Part shown: positions 36,558-48,420 of the stretch, in pieces
Layout: every line of letters begins with the position of its first letter
Numbering within the stretch: the first letter of the stretch is position 1
Origin: Salvia splendens
Lineage: Eukaryota > Streptophyta > Magnoliopsida > Lamiales > Lamiaceae
Length of the DNA: 64,000 bases
Assembly (NCBI RefSeq): GCF_004379255.2
Contig: NC_056048.1
Span: 5,146,001 to 5,210,000, forward strand
Direction of reading: 5' to 3'
Program-made: the position numbers and the translations under genes
Notes under the pieces: generated by a model
Seen by the model: the letters and a program-made list of their open reading frames with translations, nothing else
What the model was told of the DNA's origin: nothing
The model's database searches: none

Positions 36558-36802
36558 ATCTAATAATAAGTTAATTGAAGATATATCATGCAAAATACAG
36601 TAAAATGATTTAAGTATTTACATGAAAAATATTTGTGCCTCAAATAATAAATCAATTGATGATATACTTTGCATTATACAAAGTAATAAAACATCTAATA
36701 ATAAGTTAATTGAAGATATATCATGCAAAATACAGTAAAATGATTTAAATATTTACATGAAAAATATTTGTGCATCAAATAATAAATCAATTGATGATAT
36801 AC
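36558..36802. repeat. Tandem duplication, 135-bp unit, two copies
   Basis: The block beginning ATCTAATAATAAGTTAATTG occurs at 36558 and again 135 bp later. It is nearly identical through ATTGATGATATAC. High identity suggests a recent duplication. No coding content. Confidence 0.85.
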
Positions 36803-37562
36803 ATTTCAAAATTAATCTTATCACATTTAAAATATTAAGATCCTAAGAGAACTCACCTCACATCATCTCACCTCATCTCATCCTTTATATTTTGTACTAA
36901 TAGTATTAGTAAATATGTATAAAATTAATAAAAATACATATTCAGAATGTGATCTAATAATATATATGCTACATAATTATTTGATATTATATAGATTTTG
37001 AATGAAAATATAATTGCATCAGCACTATTACAGGGAAATGACCTTCCTTAAATTACTTTCTTTTTTGACATGATTTTTATATCTATTTTCTATTCATATA
37101 ACCTAATAATTATATCCTCCATGAGATTAAAATTGTGTTTTTAAACAAACTGAGTTAGGACATGTGCAACAGAGCAACAAACTCGTTCTGCAATTAATGA
37201 CATCAAATATATACGTAGATCATTAGAATTATTTATAGTAACATATATTCTAAATAAAAACTTGTGTGCGCACATCCACACTAGCTAGGTTCTAGGTTGG
37301 TTCCAAACATGGAATTGACGAAATTGTGATCAGTCGACAGCATATAAGTTCCAGTTTGGGACTGGTAACCAATAGTTTTGTTTAGCCAATTTTTACTGGT
37401 TTGTTCTTGGATTTTCAACTATTTTCACCAACAACTAATTTTCTAACTCATTTCAATTAGGCTTGTCAAAGTCGGATCGGATGGTTTGTATTCAATTAGT
37501 TTTAAAATTAAAACTACAAAGCTAGTTTCGGCCTAAATTGATGATTTGTATTCAACGGCCAA

Positions 37563-37745
37563 AGCCCACCCCTATTCTAAGTGGACACATTAAAGATTTT
37601 ATGATATATTAGTGAAGATGGTTTGTATTTAACAAGACATCCCTATTCTAGGTGGACACATTAAAGATTTTATGATATTAGTGAAGATGGTTTGTATTTA
37701 AAAAGGCATCCATATTCTTAAGTGGACAAGTTGAAGATTTTGAGA
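37563..37745. repeat. Tandem repeat, about 70-bp unit, three copies
   Basis: The unit CCTATTCTA(A/G)GTGGACACA ... AGTGAAGATGGTTTGTATTT occurs at 37571, 37642 and, more diverged, 37711. No coding content. Confidence 0.8.
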
Positions 37746-37867
37746 TATCAATGAAGAATCTTGATTTGGGAAATAACTATGATAAATGATAATGCAATGA
37801 GATTGCATTGCCATCATGTATTACTCCACTTGATATTATTGTTTAAAATGTGATATTATAAAGAGTA

Positions 37868-38050
37868 AATGCCAAAATTGGTCCTGAACATAAGTTCATT
37901 TTATGATTTTGGTCATATACTTTATTTTTTTGAATTTTTGCATCCTGAACATTTCAACACGGATCACAATTGGTCATACACTAACAATTCAGTCAATTTT
38001 TAAACAGTTTTAACCCGAATGGGACTGTTAAAACCATCAAAATCGAGTTA
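37868..38050. repeat. Dispersed-repeat-like segment
   Basis: Words such as GCCAAAATTGGTCCTGAACAT and AATTGGTCATACACTAAC (quoted in short parts) resemble the ends of a common small plant repeat with GGTCCTGAAC termini. The full element could not be delimited. The 375 bp between it and 38426 are AT-rich without signal. Confidence 0.35.
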
Positions 38051-38605
38051 AAACCGTTTTTTTTAAAACTAAATTGCATAGCTTTTAATTTTCAATCAGT
38101 AAAGTGAGATTAAAGAGTGGCTACAACAGAAGTTTGAATTATATCATGTCTTCACAACTTAAATTAAACGAAATAAAGTACTATCATAATATGCGTGTGT
38201 TGATTCAATGATAAAGTGATTAATATTTAGGCTAAAAATTTAGAGTTTAAGTTTACCTTTATATATTCTCTAAAATCTTTTCACGTTACAATGGACTATA
38301 AATTCAATAATTCGAAAAAATCAGCACAAATCACATCGCATATAACTAAACTAATCTTACTGTGATAGTATGTGAAATTAATATTTTCCCAAATCCCAAC
38401 TGATAAAACTTCCACACAATCCTAAGAGCACCAGCAACGCGTCTCGCGGGTGTCTCTTATCTCATCCCTCCGAGACTAGACGGATGCAAGACGCGTTGCA
38501 GCGTCCCATCTCGTTACCATCCCGCCTAGACGCCCGTCCCACCGAGACGGATGGCGAGTCGTCTCGCTACGCGCCCGCGACACGTGGCGCGCGCTAGCGC
38601 TAAGC

Positions 38606-38644
38606 GTGACGCCCACTCGCCGGCCCGCGAGTGGGCTTCGTCAC
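38606..38644. repeat. GC-rich hairpin in Harbinger copy B
   Basis: GTGACGCCCACTCGC pairs with GCGAGTGGGC...GTCAC around a CGGCCC loop, with a few unpaired bases in the right arm. It is the same position and sequence as in the other copies. Confidence 0.75.
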
Positions 38645-38891
38645 GCTGACGCAATAAATTATTTTTTTTAAAAAAAATTCAAATTTAATTAATTTTTTAA
38701 AAAAAAACGGTAATAATACCGTTCAACGGTCATTTTAAAAAAAAATTATTTTATTTTTCTTTTTTTATTCTATAAATGCTCCTCTTTCACACACACAAAC
38801 ACACATCTATTCTTCTAAAATCATCTCTCTTTCCTCTCCAATTTTCATCTCAAACCATCTCTTTTATTCTTCTCCCAAATTTAATCCATTC

Positions 38892-40086
38892 ATGGATCCA
38901 TTTGAGCAAATGCGTCGAATAATGGAAGAATCGCTTGAATAAGATCGACGTAGGGAGGCGGAGGAAGCCGCGCCGCCCCAACGACGATCCCGGATTTACA
39001 TCCATCGTAACCGGGAGGAAGCCGCCGCAAGGTTAGTCCGCGACTACTTCTGTGAGAACCCGGTATGAGGAGATATCTACTTCCGTCGCCGTTTTCCCAT
39101 GCGGAAACCGCTATTTTTGCACATCGCAAATACATTGACAGCCCGGGAAGAGTTCTTCCAAGAAGGCGATGTCGTTGGCCGTCCCAGTCACACGACGCTG
39201 CAGAAATGTACTACAGCAATCCGTCAGCTTGCTACTGGACAAACGACGGATTTGTTCGACGAATACCTCCACATTGGAGAAAACACTGGGAGAATGTGCT
39301 TGATGAACTTCTGCAAAGGCATCCGGGCAGCCTTCACTGACGAATTTCTCCGGAAGCCAAGCACGGCAGATTGTCAGTTTCTGCTCCACCTTCACGAAGA
39401 AGTGCACGGATTCCCCGGGATGCTTGGTAGCGTCGATTGCATGCATTGGCAATGGAAGAATTGCCCTGTGGCGTGGAGGGGGTCATACACGAGCGGTCAC
39501 AAAGGCACACACCCCACCGTTATATTCGAGGCAGTTGCCGACTACCGGCTATGGATTTGGCATGCGTACTTCGAGGTCCCCGGATTGAACAACGACGTCA
39601 ACGTGCTCAACCAATCCGACCTCTTCGCCGAAGTTTTGGATGGTAAAGCGCCGGCCATCAACTTCATCGCTAACGAAAATGAGGTACTATCTTGCCAACG
39701 GCATCTACCCGAAGTGGCCAACCTTCGTGAAGACGTTCAACAGGCCAGTGAACGAAAAACAGACTCTTTTTGCGCAGAAGCAGGAGGCTGCTCGAAAGGA
39801 TGTGGAGAGGGCGTTCGAGATTCTCCAAGCGCGCTTCAACATTATCATGTATACGTGCATAATCTTGCACAACATGATTGTCGCCGACGAAGGACCTGAG
39901 GCGGGAAATTGGTTTGACCCAGAAACCCCGGGAAGCTCTACCGCAAGTAGTCCGCCTCGCAGTGGAGTGCATCCGTCTATACAAGATCGGTTGTCTATTC
40001 AGGTAAGGACACGTGATTCTACCGCCCACGCCCAACTCCAAGATGATCTAATGGAGCACATTTGGGCAAAATTTGGCAACCGGTAG
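38892..40086 (+). pseudogene. Harbinger transposase, decayed (copy B)
   Basis: This is the most complete transposase of the family. It starts MDPFEQMRRIMEESLE, then TAA at 38940-38942, and a second in-frame stop (TGA) near 39065. From the RKPLFLHIANTLTAR block on, about 200 codons are open: TTLQKCTTAIRQLATG, FDEYLHIGENTGRMCL, first Asp in GSVDCMHWQWKNCP, second Asp in LNNDVNVLNQSDLF. A frameshift near 39680 follows. The catalytic Glu is in RKDVERAFEILQARF, and ILHNMIVADEG and IWAKFGNR finish at 40086. About 18 residues between ARF and IMYTC are missing compared with the 25-kb copy. The DDE triad survives, but the gene is not translatable as one protein. Confidence 0.9.
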
Positions 40087-40534
40087 ACGCAAATGATCTT
40101 TCTTCTGCTTCTTTGAGCTTTGGGATTTTGAATTTAGAGAGAGTGAGTGGAAGAAATAAAATTATGTATTTTTCATATTTTTAGGATTTTTAATTATATA
40201 TTTTTTAATTTTTTAAGAATTTTAAGTTGTAATTTTATTTTATTTAATGAAGTGTGTTTTTTTAATTGAATTTGTTGGAAATAAAAATAAAAAATGAAAT
40301 TGAATGAATAGTTAAGGGATGAGATGTTTAAAAGACGGATAAGAGATGGACGGTTGCAGGTTCAGTCTCTTAGTTAAGAGATGGAGTGAAAAGTACCATA
40401 GGGCCCATGAATAGTTAAGAGATAAAACGGTTAAGAGACGAATAACCGACAGCATGATAGATGATAAAAGTTGCTTTCACTAACTAATCCAACACAAATA
40501 CCCAAACGACATCGCATTTGCGCTTGCCGGAGAA

Positions 40535-42785
40535 ATGGCGGAGGAAGACGTCCACGTCGGCGGCGGATTCGTGAGGGCGGATCAGATAGATCTGAAGAGC
40601 CTCGACGAGCAGCTCCAGCGCCATCTCAGCAAAGCTCTCACCATGGAGACGAAGAAGCAGGAGAATGGAGGGAATCAGCATCGTCAGCACGATGAATTGA
40701 GGGAGATTCCGGTGAAGCACGGCTGGGAAATCGACGCCTCCAAGCTCGTCATCAAATCGGTGCTGGCGCGCGGCACTTTTGGCAGCGTTCACCGCGGCGT
40801 TTACGACGGACAGGATGTTGCAGGTATATGTATTGATTTCTTTTAATTTTATGAACTCAGGCAAATGAGATCTCAATCTGCTGGCTGTTCGTGATTTTGT
40901 ATGAGAATTTAGGCTGATTTCTGTGTTGTTTTCAATTTCAGTTTCCCCTTTTTTTGAAGTTGGTGAAAATAGGTTTTGGATAGCCATTGCTTGGAGTTCA
41001 ACAAATCTGCTAACTCTGCATTCCATGTGTTTGTTAATTTGTCCCAATATCAGTAGGCATAAAACTTGTAGCAATTCTGGTCATTTTTTTTTCATAGACA
41101 GTTACAGGGCTGTTCATGTCAAAACTTTTGATGAATAGTAGAATTATGAAGAAAACAATTTTTGCCCTCAAATTCTTGATAATTCATACACCACCATTTA
41201 TAGAAAAAACTTGATATTGAAGGAAAGATAAAACTTATTATGCAATGGTTGAACTGCATAGTTCAGACTAATTTGGAGCTGCTACTTAGTTTTTATCCCG
41301 TGTCCCTTTACTGATCTTAGTTGTTGAGTGTTGACCTGACTGGCTCCAAGTCTGTATCCCAATTTCTCGTCTCATTTGAAGTTCTAAGGCTTGAGGGTGA
41401 GAGCATTGGATTCATTTTATTTGCACTAGTAACAATTGATTTCTTCTATCTCCAGTAAAACTTCTTGACTGGGGTGAAGAAGGCCACAGAACACAGGCTG
41501 AAGTATCTTCCCTACGAGCAGCTTTCGCGCAAGAAGTTGCTGTATGGCACAAGCTTGATCATCCGAATGTAACAAAGGTAGCTATTTGCATCTTAAAATG
41601 TTTGATCATTGCTTGTCCTTTTATATTCTATTACAAATTGCTCGTATCTCTATTAAGATGAGGTGTTGGCCTCTGTGTAAGAACAAACTCAATATGCCTT
41701 TTGCTGTTTGGGATTCGCATCTTAAGCATTAATTTAGAACTATCCACTTTATGATGTTTTTTCGAGTATACCAAGATTTCTTCATTCCTTGGTGCTGAAT
41801 CACATTTGTAGTTTGTTGGAGCTTCGTTGGGTGCATCAGAGTTGAACATACAAAAAGACGGCGGCCATCTGGGAATGCCGCGGAATGTCTGCTGTGTCGT
41901 GGTCGAATATCTACCTGGAGGTACCCTTAAAAATTTCCTCATTAGAAATTCAAGGGCGAAACTTGCTTTCAAAGTTGTTATTCAACTAGCTTTGGATCTT
42001 GCACGAGGGTAAGACTTCGCCTTGATCTAAATGTGATATATATTGATTTTATATTTTCTGGGATTATTACAATCACTTAACTATCCATGCCAAATTTTCA
42101 CAGGTTAAGCTATCTTCACTCTAAGAAGATTGTGCACAGGGATGTGAAAACAGAGAACATGCTTCTTGACAAGAACCGAACGATCAAAATCGCTGATTTT
42201 GGTGTTGCGCGTGTAGAGGCTTCAAATCCTAACGAGATGACTGGGGAGACTGGTACCCTCGGTTACATGGCACCAGAGGTATATATCTATATCACCCTGA
42301 TGCATACTAAACACGCTGTTAAGGATTATATTATACGGAGAGGCTTATTATCTTCGCTATCACAGGTCCTCAATGGCCACCCTTACAATAGGAAATGTGA
42401 TGTATATAGTTTTGGTATTTGCTTATGGGAGATATATTGCTGTGACATGCCATTTCCAAATCTCAGCTTCTCCGAATTGACTTCAGCTGTTGTGCATCAG
42501 GTACATAAACCTAAACTCTGCGTTCTTCAAATTCTTCAGTTTTGACCTAAATCAATTGTAAATCGTCATCATATGCAGAATTTGAGGCCGGAGATACCTA
42601 GGTGTTGCCCGAGTTCTATAGCGAATGTGATGAAAAGATGCTGGGATGCCAACTCGGACAAGAGGCCCGAGATGGATGAAGTGGTTGCCATGGTGGAAGC
42701 CATTGATACATCAAAGGGAGGAGGCATGATTCCTCCCAATAAATCTCAAGGTTGTTTCTGCTTTCGCACGAGTCGAGGGCCTTGA
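40535..42785 (+). CDS. Raf-like protein kinase, CBC1/CBC2 type
   Basis: This is a group C Raf-like Ser/Thr/Tyr kinase closest, from memory, to Arabidopsis CBC1 (At3g01490) and CBC2, guard-cell kinases joining blue-light and CO2 signals in stomatal opening. Six exons join in frame: 40535-40823, 41456-41577, 41812-42008, 42104-42278, 42366-42500, 42579-42785, giving 374 aa. The N-terminus carries GGGFVRADQIDLKSLDEQL. Kinase motifs: glycine loop ARGTFGSVHRG, VAVKLLDW with the ATP-binding Lys, HRDVKTEN catalytic loop, DFG, GYMAPE and CDVYSFGICLWE. The C-terminus is GGGMIPPN...GCFCF, and its Cys pair could be lipid-modified. The first Met is chosen because the following residues match the family. 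A Harbinger insertion ends only 70 bp upstream. Confidence 0.93.
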
Positions 42786-43256
42786 GAAATTTCACCTATT
42801 TATGATGATGTTGCCCACCCATTTGAAGTTTGTACAGTGTTGATGTAATCATGTAATTGTTATTCAACAACCAACTCTGCAATGTGAAGATTAATAATGT
42901 ATTGATGTGATGCAGATAATATTATGGAATATTTGATGTGCCAGTTATTTTTGAAGACCTAATGAATCTGTGGTTTATTGAATCGCTTGAACATACAACG
43001 AAAAACAAATGTATGGAATTCAGAACCGTAAATTACAATGAAACCACTCTTGAAAGTTAATTTACAGACAATTATTTGCTAAAATACGAGAAAACATATA
43101 TGCTGTGTTACATCGAGAGCATCCCACAACTTATTTGATTTTCAACAAAAGGATATAGTAATAACAACATAACTGATACAAAGAATGAGAACATCTCTCT
43201 CGTTCGCTCGGGCAGAAAATTCGATAGATGAAACCGATAGCAGAAACTAGCTTTAC
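42786..43256. other. Intergenic DNA between convergent genes
   Basis: The 471 bp between the stop codons of the kinase (plus) and CYP38 (minus) must contain both 3' UTRs. No other feature is seen. Confidence 0.6.
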
Positions 43257-45535
43257 CTAACTAGCAATCTTGTAGCTCGGGTTAACAAGATTATCTAAAC
43301 CTGCTACCACTTGGATCGACTCTATAACATCGCCAACCTTGAGGTCTGCTAAAAGCTCTTCATTTTGCGTTACATAGCCGAACACTGCATATCGACCATC
43401 CAATATGTTGGCATTGCTAGGAGTTAGTTCACTTTCTTTCAACAGCCAAAATACCTGACTTGATGCAGAATTGTCCTCGAATTCCTGAGGATTACAAAAC
43501 CAACGGCTTTCAAGAATTGTGCTCTTCGAAGGCACTGCTATCAAATAGATTATAGAGTCGAGGAAAGCTTAGAATGTTTACCTCTCGAGCCATGGCCATG
43601 GTTCCAAATGCATTGAATGGAAGCTTTGTTTGAGCCTTGTATAGGCCGAGCTCCTGTAACACAACGTGCATTATATGAAATTCACAAACGAAAACTTACA
43701 TGTCAGTAAGTGATTCCACAAGGTATTGAGAATACTTACTTCTAGAGTTTCTCCATAGAAGGGTGCCTTTTCTCCAACCACCATAATTTCAAGAGGTATA
43801 GTGCGGACTTTTTCTGTACTAGGGTCGATGAAGCCCTCAGCAGGACCATCAGGATCTCCTGTTTGGACTACAAAGCCGTCCGCTGGAAAGAAACAAAATT
43901 ACAGTTCTATAAGTGTTACTGAAATAGATAACACCAGATAAAAATTAGGGAATGTGTGCATGATAACAACTGACAAGTTGGGATATTTTTTCAAGAATAG
44001 TAAATAAGCCTTCTTAGGTATACTTGCCTCTTTGGATCTCCATTCCGTCATAGAAATGTCGTTCCACCAAATCCACAAAATTTCCAGAAGTTACAGGGGC
44101 ATTGTAACCATCCAAAACTATACGAAATACACATTCCTCCAGGTTAGGGTTGTCCTTGACTTTGACCTTCATATCCACAGTTGCTCTTCCCTTCAGCAAT
44201 GGCATGTTTTTGTACTCTTCTGATACTTCATATGGAAAGCCATCGACCATATCCTCTTCAACTCTGCAGAAATCCAATGCCCCAGGAATCTCAGCTGCAG
44301 TCAATGACAAGGGTCTAAATGAGATAAACATATTTTGGGAAGGGCTAATTCTTCATTTTTTTCTCCGATCTCTTGACCTAAATCGGATCCCACTACAAAA
44401 TCTTCGAAGACTAAGGCCTGGAGTGGTTCTAATCCGCTATTGAGGTTTGAGAATATCTAGCCAGTAACATCTCCTTAATGATAAACTCGTGGAAAGTATC
44501 AGAAGTATTCAAACTCCATAAAAATACTCAAATTCACGCATCATACTAAGTGAATTTGAAGCACGCGTATATGATATAGCTAAAACCATTTTAATCCTAG
44601 TGTGTATCTCTCTTGCAAAATAAGCAAGATATCAAAACATGCCAGAATCTCAGCAAATCATATCTTTAAACACTGAGATTACTTAACAACCATCTCAACT
44701 CACCCTCCAACATAATTGAGCAGCTCCTTCTGCTTAGGTGCGACTCCATCCCGGTTCCTGTCCTCCACGATCTTCATCATCTCATCAAATCCCACCTCCA
44801 GTTTGTTAAGCAGTGCAATCCCATCATCCACCTTCGACTTTGCCAGACCTTTAACTATCATAGTCCTACCTTCCTTCAGCGCCCTCGACGCCTGCCTCAC
44901 ATTCTACACCTCAAGCAATACAAACAATCATCAAAAGCATAGCAAAAACAACAATTTTGACAAAACACAACAAATCACACAAAAGTTCTCACTCTTTCCA
45001 CAGAATCAAGGGCTTTCACACCAGCAATCTTTAGACTATCCGTTATATCTTCCAGAGGCTTCTGCACCTCTCTTATCGCTTTGTTATCAATAGGCAATGC
45101 ATATCTCAGTAAAGCTCCAGGGTTCTTAATTGGCGGCCCAGAAATCAGAACTGAAACATCCGGCAATGCCGGAGCAATAGCTGCAGCATTGGCCGATTCC
45201 AAGCTCCTCAAATCGCTAAACCCACCCAATAAACCTACTGCCAGCGCAATCGAAATCGCGCCTTTTTTAATTGAAGAAAACCAATCCTTCTGTTCAAAGC
45301 ATGAATACTATCGATTAGAAACAGAATCATCCAAAATTAGTAGTAGCAAAATCGCGGAGCTCACCTGTTCAGAGATTGATTCAAATGCATTTGATTTTTG
45401 TGAGCACAGAGGCTTGAATTGATGAATGGGAGGGGTCGATTTGATGCAATTAGGTCGAGAGGTAGGGCTGGCAAGCTTCTGAGGTGCTTCGAAGCGTGAA
45501 AAGGAATGAGTGTGGCACGAAACAATGGCCGCCAT
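43257..45535 (-). CDS. CYP38: Thylakoid-lumen cyclophilin CYP38/TLP40
   Basis: CYP38 (TLP40 in spinach) is a multidomain cyclophilin of the thylakoid lumen needed for photosystem II assembly; its PPIase activity is weak or absent in Arabidopsis. Seven exons join in frame: 45535-45365, 45289-44993, 44903-44704, 44263-44028, 43882-43740, 43653-43582, 43484-43257, giving 448 aa (437 in Arabidopsis). Residues 1-60 are a Ser/Pro-rich chloroplast transit peptide. A hydrophobic stretch [12 protein letters not shown] and an ANAAA site give the lumen signal. Next come the helical domain ([26 protein letters not shown]) and the cyclophilin fold ([52 protein letters not shown]). Intron 4 uses a GC donor (GAG|GCAAGT), the only junction that keeps the protein in frame. 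Confidence 0.95.
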
Positions 45536-45854
45536 TGGATTGAAAGGTCGCGAAGTTTTCAGCGCAGCGATTGCAGCATTGGCGGATTGCTAGGTGACTA
45601 GGAAAGGGAAATTGATTGGGGAGAGAGAGGATAAGGTTATGTGGCGGAAGAAAATCTGGAAGAGGCCATAGAGAGAGAGAGTGATGATGTGGAGAGAGAA
45701 GAGTCGCGTCAACCTCACACTCTAGATAAGCTCATCCTCAACATTAGATTTGCTGATCCGATCCGACCCGACCCGTTTTAAACCAGAATTGTGGGTTTCG
45801 GATTCGGAGCCCGAACTCGAATTCAAATAAGCATTCTGTCTTATCGGGAGATTA
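45536..45854 (-). promoter_or_regulatory. Upstream region of CYP38
   Basis: About 320 bp lie between the CYP38 start codon and the Harbinger insertion. The stretch includes a GA-rich tract (GAGAGAGAG, 45630-45700), common in plant 5' leaders. No TATA box is obvious. Everything further upstream is transposon. Confidence 0.4.
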
Positions 45855-46192
45855 TGTCATCCACAACGCTGTCACTTATCCGTCCCTTAAATTACTATTC
45901 ATGACCGTATTGTACTTTTTTACTTCATCTGTTAACTAAGGGACGGAACCTCCAACCCTCCATTTATTATCCGTTTTTTAACCTTCTTTTATATTACTAT
46001 TCATTCAATTTCATTTTTATTTCCAACAAATTCAATTAATAAAAACACACTTCATTAAAAATAAAATAAAATTACAACATAAAATAAAAATACAACTTAG
46101 AATTCAAAAAAATAAAAAAAAACACATAATTAAAATCCTAAAAAAATAAAAATTACATAATTTAATATACAATTTTATAGAAAATAAAAAAA

Positions 46193-47368
46193 CTACTCCG
46201 CCGGCGAATCATCCTCCGAAGACGGTGGAGGTGCACTGAAGACCTGGAGGCGGAATACCAAGTTGTCTTGCCATAAACTCAATTCCGGCAATATATGCTT
46301 GGTATTGAGGAGGCGTCATGCGGGAAGTGTCCGCCATTGTGGCGGTCATGTACATGGACATTAGGGAGTTTGAGGGTGCCCCCGAGCCCGAGCCCGCCTG
46401 GCTTAATTCGGCTCGGCCCCTCCTCCCTCTAGCCGCCTTCGCCGCATTTCTCCCTTGCGGCCGACGGCGCCCACGGGAGGACCCTCCGACATCGTCTGTC
46501 GTGCCCTCAACCTCCTGCGAGGCAAACTCTTGTGCGGCGCTGCCCGAACCGCCCTCACTAGACGAGTATTGGCCACCGGTCGTGTGCTTCGTGCACTTCG
46601 AGGTCGAGCCCGAGCTGGACCGGACACCGCCGCCCACCTATCCTCATCTTTGACGACCTCCCAAATATCGACATATTTGAATTGTTTGGCGGTGTCGTCG
46701 TAGTAGACTAGCAAAGCCGACCTCAGAATGTTGGCTCCCGTGGCTCCGCTTTGGTAATGAGCCGCTTCACTCTTTTAGATGGCGCAGAATTTTTTGACCT
46801 CTCTGTCTACTCGGTCAAAGTGAGCGCGAAGCATCTTATATGTGCGGCGGCGGGACCCCTTCGGCTTAATCTCGTGGTAGGCCTCAGTGACTTTTCCGAG
46901 AAGCACTTCCAGGGTTGTTGATTCCCGACGATGGGATCGTACGAGACGTTGATCCAGGCGTTGTACACCGCCAGCATTTCTTTGGGGTTGTACGGATGTC
47001 GGCCTAGATCCTCATCTTCGTCCGCCTCCGCCTCCGCCCTGGAGCTTCCACCGTCTCGTACTCATTCCCCACCTCGACTTTCTCCTCCGCCTCGGCCTTC
47101 TTCCGGAGTGGGTTCAACGGAATAATCCTACCAAATATGGGATAATCCCTGCGAATAACTCGGGGCGGAGGGACGGGCGTATGCATCCACATCAAAATGG
47201 GGTGGTTGGTACCCCCCGGTGTCGACGAACCCTGGGTGCCCGACGTCGACGAACCGGATCCACCACCCAGGACATTGTACATGCCCCCCAGTCGCCGAAC
47301 GCGTTGATGTCAAACCCGCCGGAGCAGCCACCGCCACCGCTACCGCCAGAGTTTCCGTCGCCGGACAT
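46193..47368 (-). pseudogene. Harbinger ORF1 (Myb/SANT-like) protein, decayed
   Basis: Across frames the minus strand reads a glycine-rich N-terminus (GNSGGSGGG), then a trihelix/Myb-like block (LAVYNAWINVSYDPIVGNQQ, FSEKVTEAYHEIKP, RTYKMLRAHFDRVDREVKKF). Then come SALLVYYDDTAKQFKYVDIW, a basic Arg-rich low-complexity region and an acidic end (SSEDDSPAE). This architecture matches the ORF1 of PIF/Harbinger elements, which binds DNA and helps import the transposase. A stop after VKKFCAI (about 46780) and several frameshifts break it. GC content is far above that of the flanks. Confidence 0.75.
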
Positions 47369-47582
47369 TTTATGATGAGAGGTTAGATGAAAATTGGAGA
47401 GGAAATGGAGATGATTTGAGAATAATAGATGTGTATTTGTGTGTGAAATGATGATGAATTATGAGTATGAGTAAAAAATAAAAAAGAAAAAAAAAGAAAA
47501 AACGATAATATTACCGTTTTTCATTTTTAAATTTTTTTTTTTAATTCAGATTTTAAAAAATGATTTATTGCGTCAGCGTGAC

Positions 47583-47614
47583 GATGCCCACTCGCTGATC
47601 GGCGAGTAGGCGTC
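47583..47614. repeat. GC-rich hairpin in Harbinger copy C
   Basis: GATGCCCACTCGC pairs with GCGAGTAGGCGTC around TGATCG. It is the copy A hairpin with two mismatched pairs. Confidence 0.7.
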
Positions 47615-48223
47615 ACGCATGGCGCCAGAGCGCGCCACGTCGCCCTGGCGCGTGGCGAGACGTCTCGCCATCCGTCACGGCGGGACGGAACGTGTGGCGG
47701 GCTGGGGACAAGACGGGGCGCTGCAACGCGTCACACCGCCGTCTCGTCCCTTAGTGACGGATTACGGGCCACCCGCGTGACGCGTTGTGGGTAGCCTTAG
47801 AATAGGGATGTGGGATTAGAGATTTGTGCAATCTATTTTTTTATTATCACAAAATGATGCTATAACAAGAGTTTAAATAGATAAAATAAATCAGTCGACG
47901 AAAAACGGTTAGAAGTTGGGTTAAGATAATAACCAGTCGTACATAATACAATTCAAAAGAATTGAAAAATAACCAAGAAGAGGAAGATTATACGGAAATA
48001 AACTGAAACATAGAATTGAAAATGAAACTGTAAATCTCTAGTCGACTTAAGGAGTCCACTTTCCGCAAGACGGGATACATCCAGGTAGTTCTCTCAAATT
48101 TGGCATATTGTCCACATGAATAAAATGGCTTCGTCTCTGGTAACAACATCGCTGCCAACAGAGCTCCTCCGACAAACTAGATGATTATGAGGGCAAAGTT
48201 TCGATATAAGAACAATGTAAATA

Positions 48224-48383
48224 GAGGGAAAGAGAGAACTTGTATGCTTATGAATGCAGCGAGTTTATTGGTGTATGGAATGCATTGAGTGACTACCATA
48301 TTTGAGGGAAAGAGAGAACTTGTATGCTTATGAATGCAGCGAGTTTATTTGTGTGTGGAATGGCATTGAGTGACTGCCATATT
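48224..48383. repeat. Tandem duplication, 80-bp unit, two copies
   Basis: GAGGGAAAGAGAGAACTTGT ... GACTACCATATTT occurs at 48224 and again at 48304 with only a few differences. Confidence 0.85.
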
Positions 48384-48420
48384 TATAAGCGTAGTCCACT
48401 GCATTGGAGGCTGCTATAGA

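Larger units (their letters stand above)
38426..40464 (+). mobile_element. PIF/Harbinger copy B, near full length
   Basis: This 2039-bp element is flanked by TAA target duplications (38423-38425 and 40465-40467). The left end is GAGCACCAGCAACGC; the right end is diverged but keeps CATGCTGTC inverted. It carries a decayed transposase gene and no ORF1. Subterminal GTCTC palindromes and the GC-rich hairpin are on the left, GAGACGG/TTAAGAGA words on the right. It ends 70 bp before the start codon of the Raf-like kinase. Confidence 0.88.
45855..47796 (-). mobile_element. PIF/Harbinger copy C, ORF1-only
   Basis: This 1942-bp element is flanked by TTA (45852-45854 and 47797-47799). The ends share CCACAACGC: TGTCATCCACAACGC on the left and GGCTACCCACAACGC inverted on the right. 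Subterminal sequence matches copies A, B and D, including the hairpin and the TTAAGGGACGG words. Instead of a transposase it contains the ORF1 partner gene of Harbinger elements. Confidence 0.88.

Noticed and set aside
36556..36805. Possible CRISPR-like or satellite array
   Set aside because: There are only two long copies (135 bp) with no spacer structure, in plant nuclear DNA. It is a simple tandem duplication.
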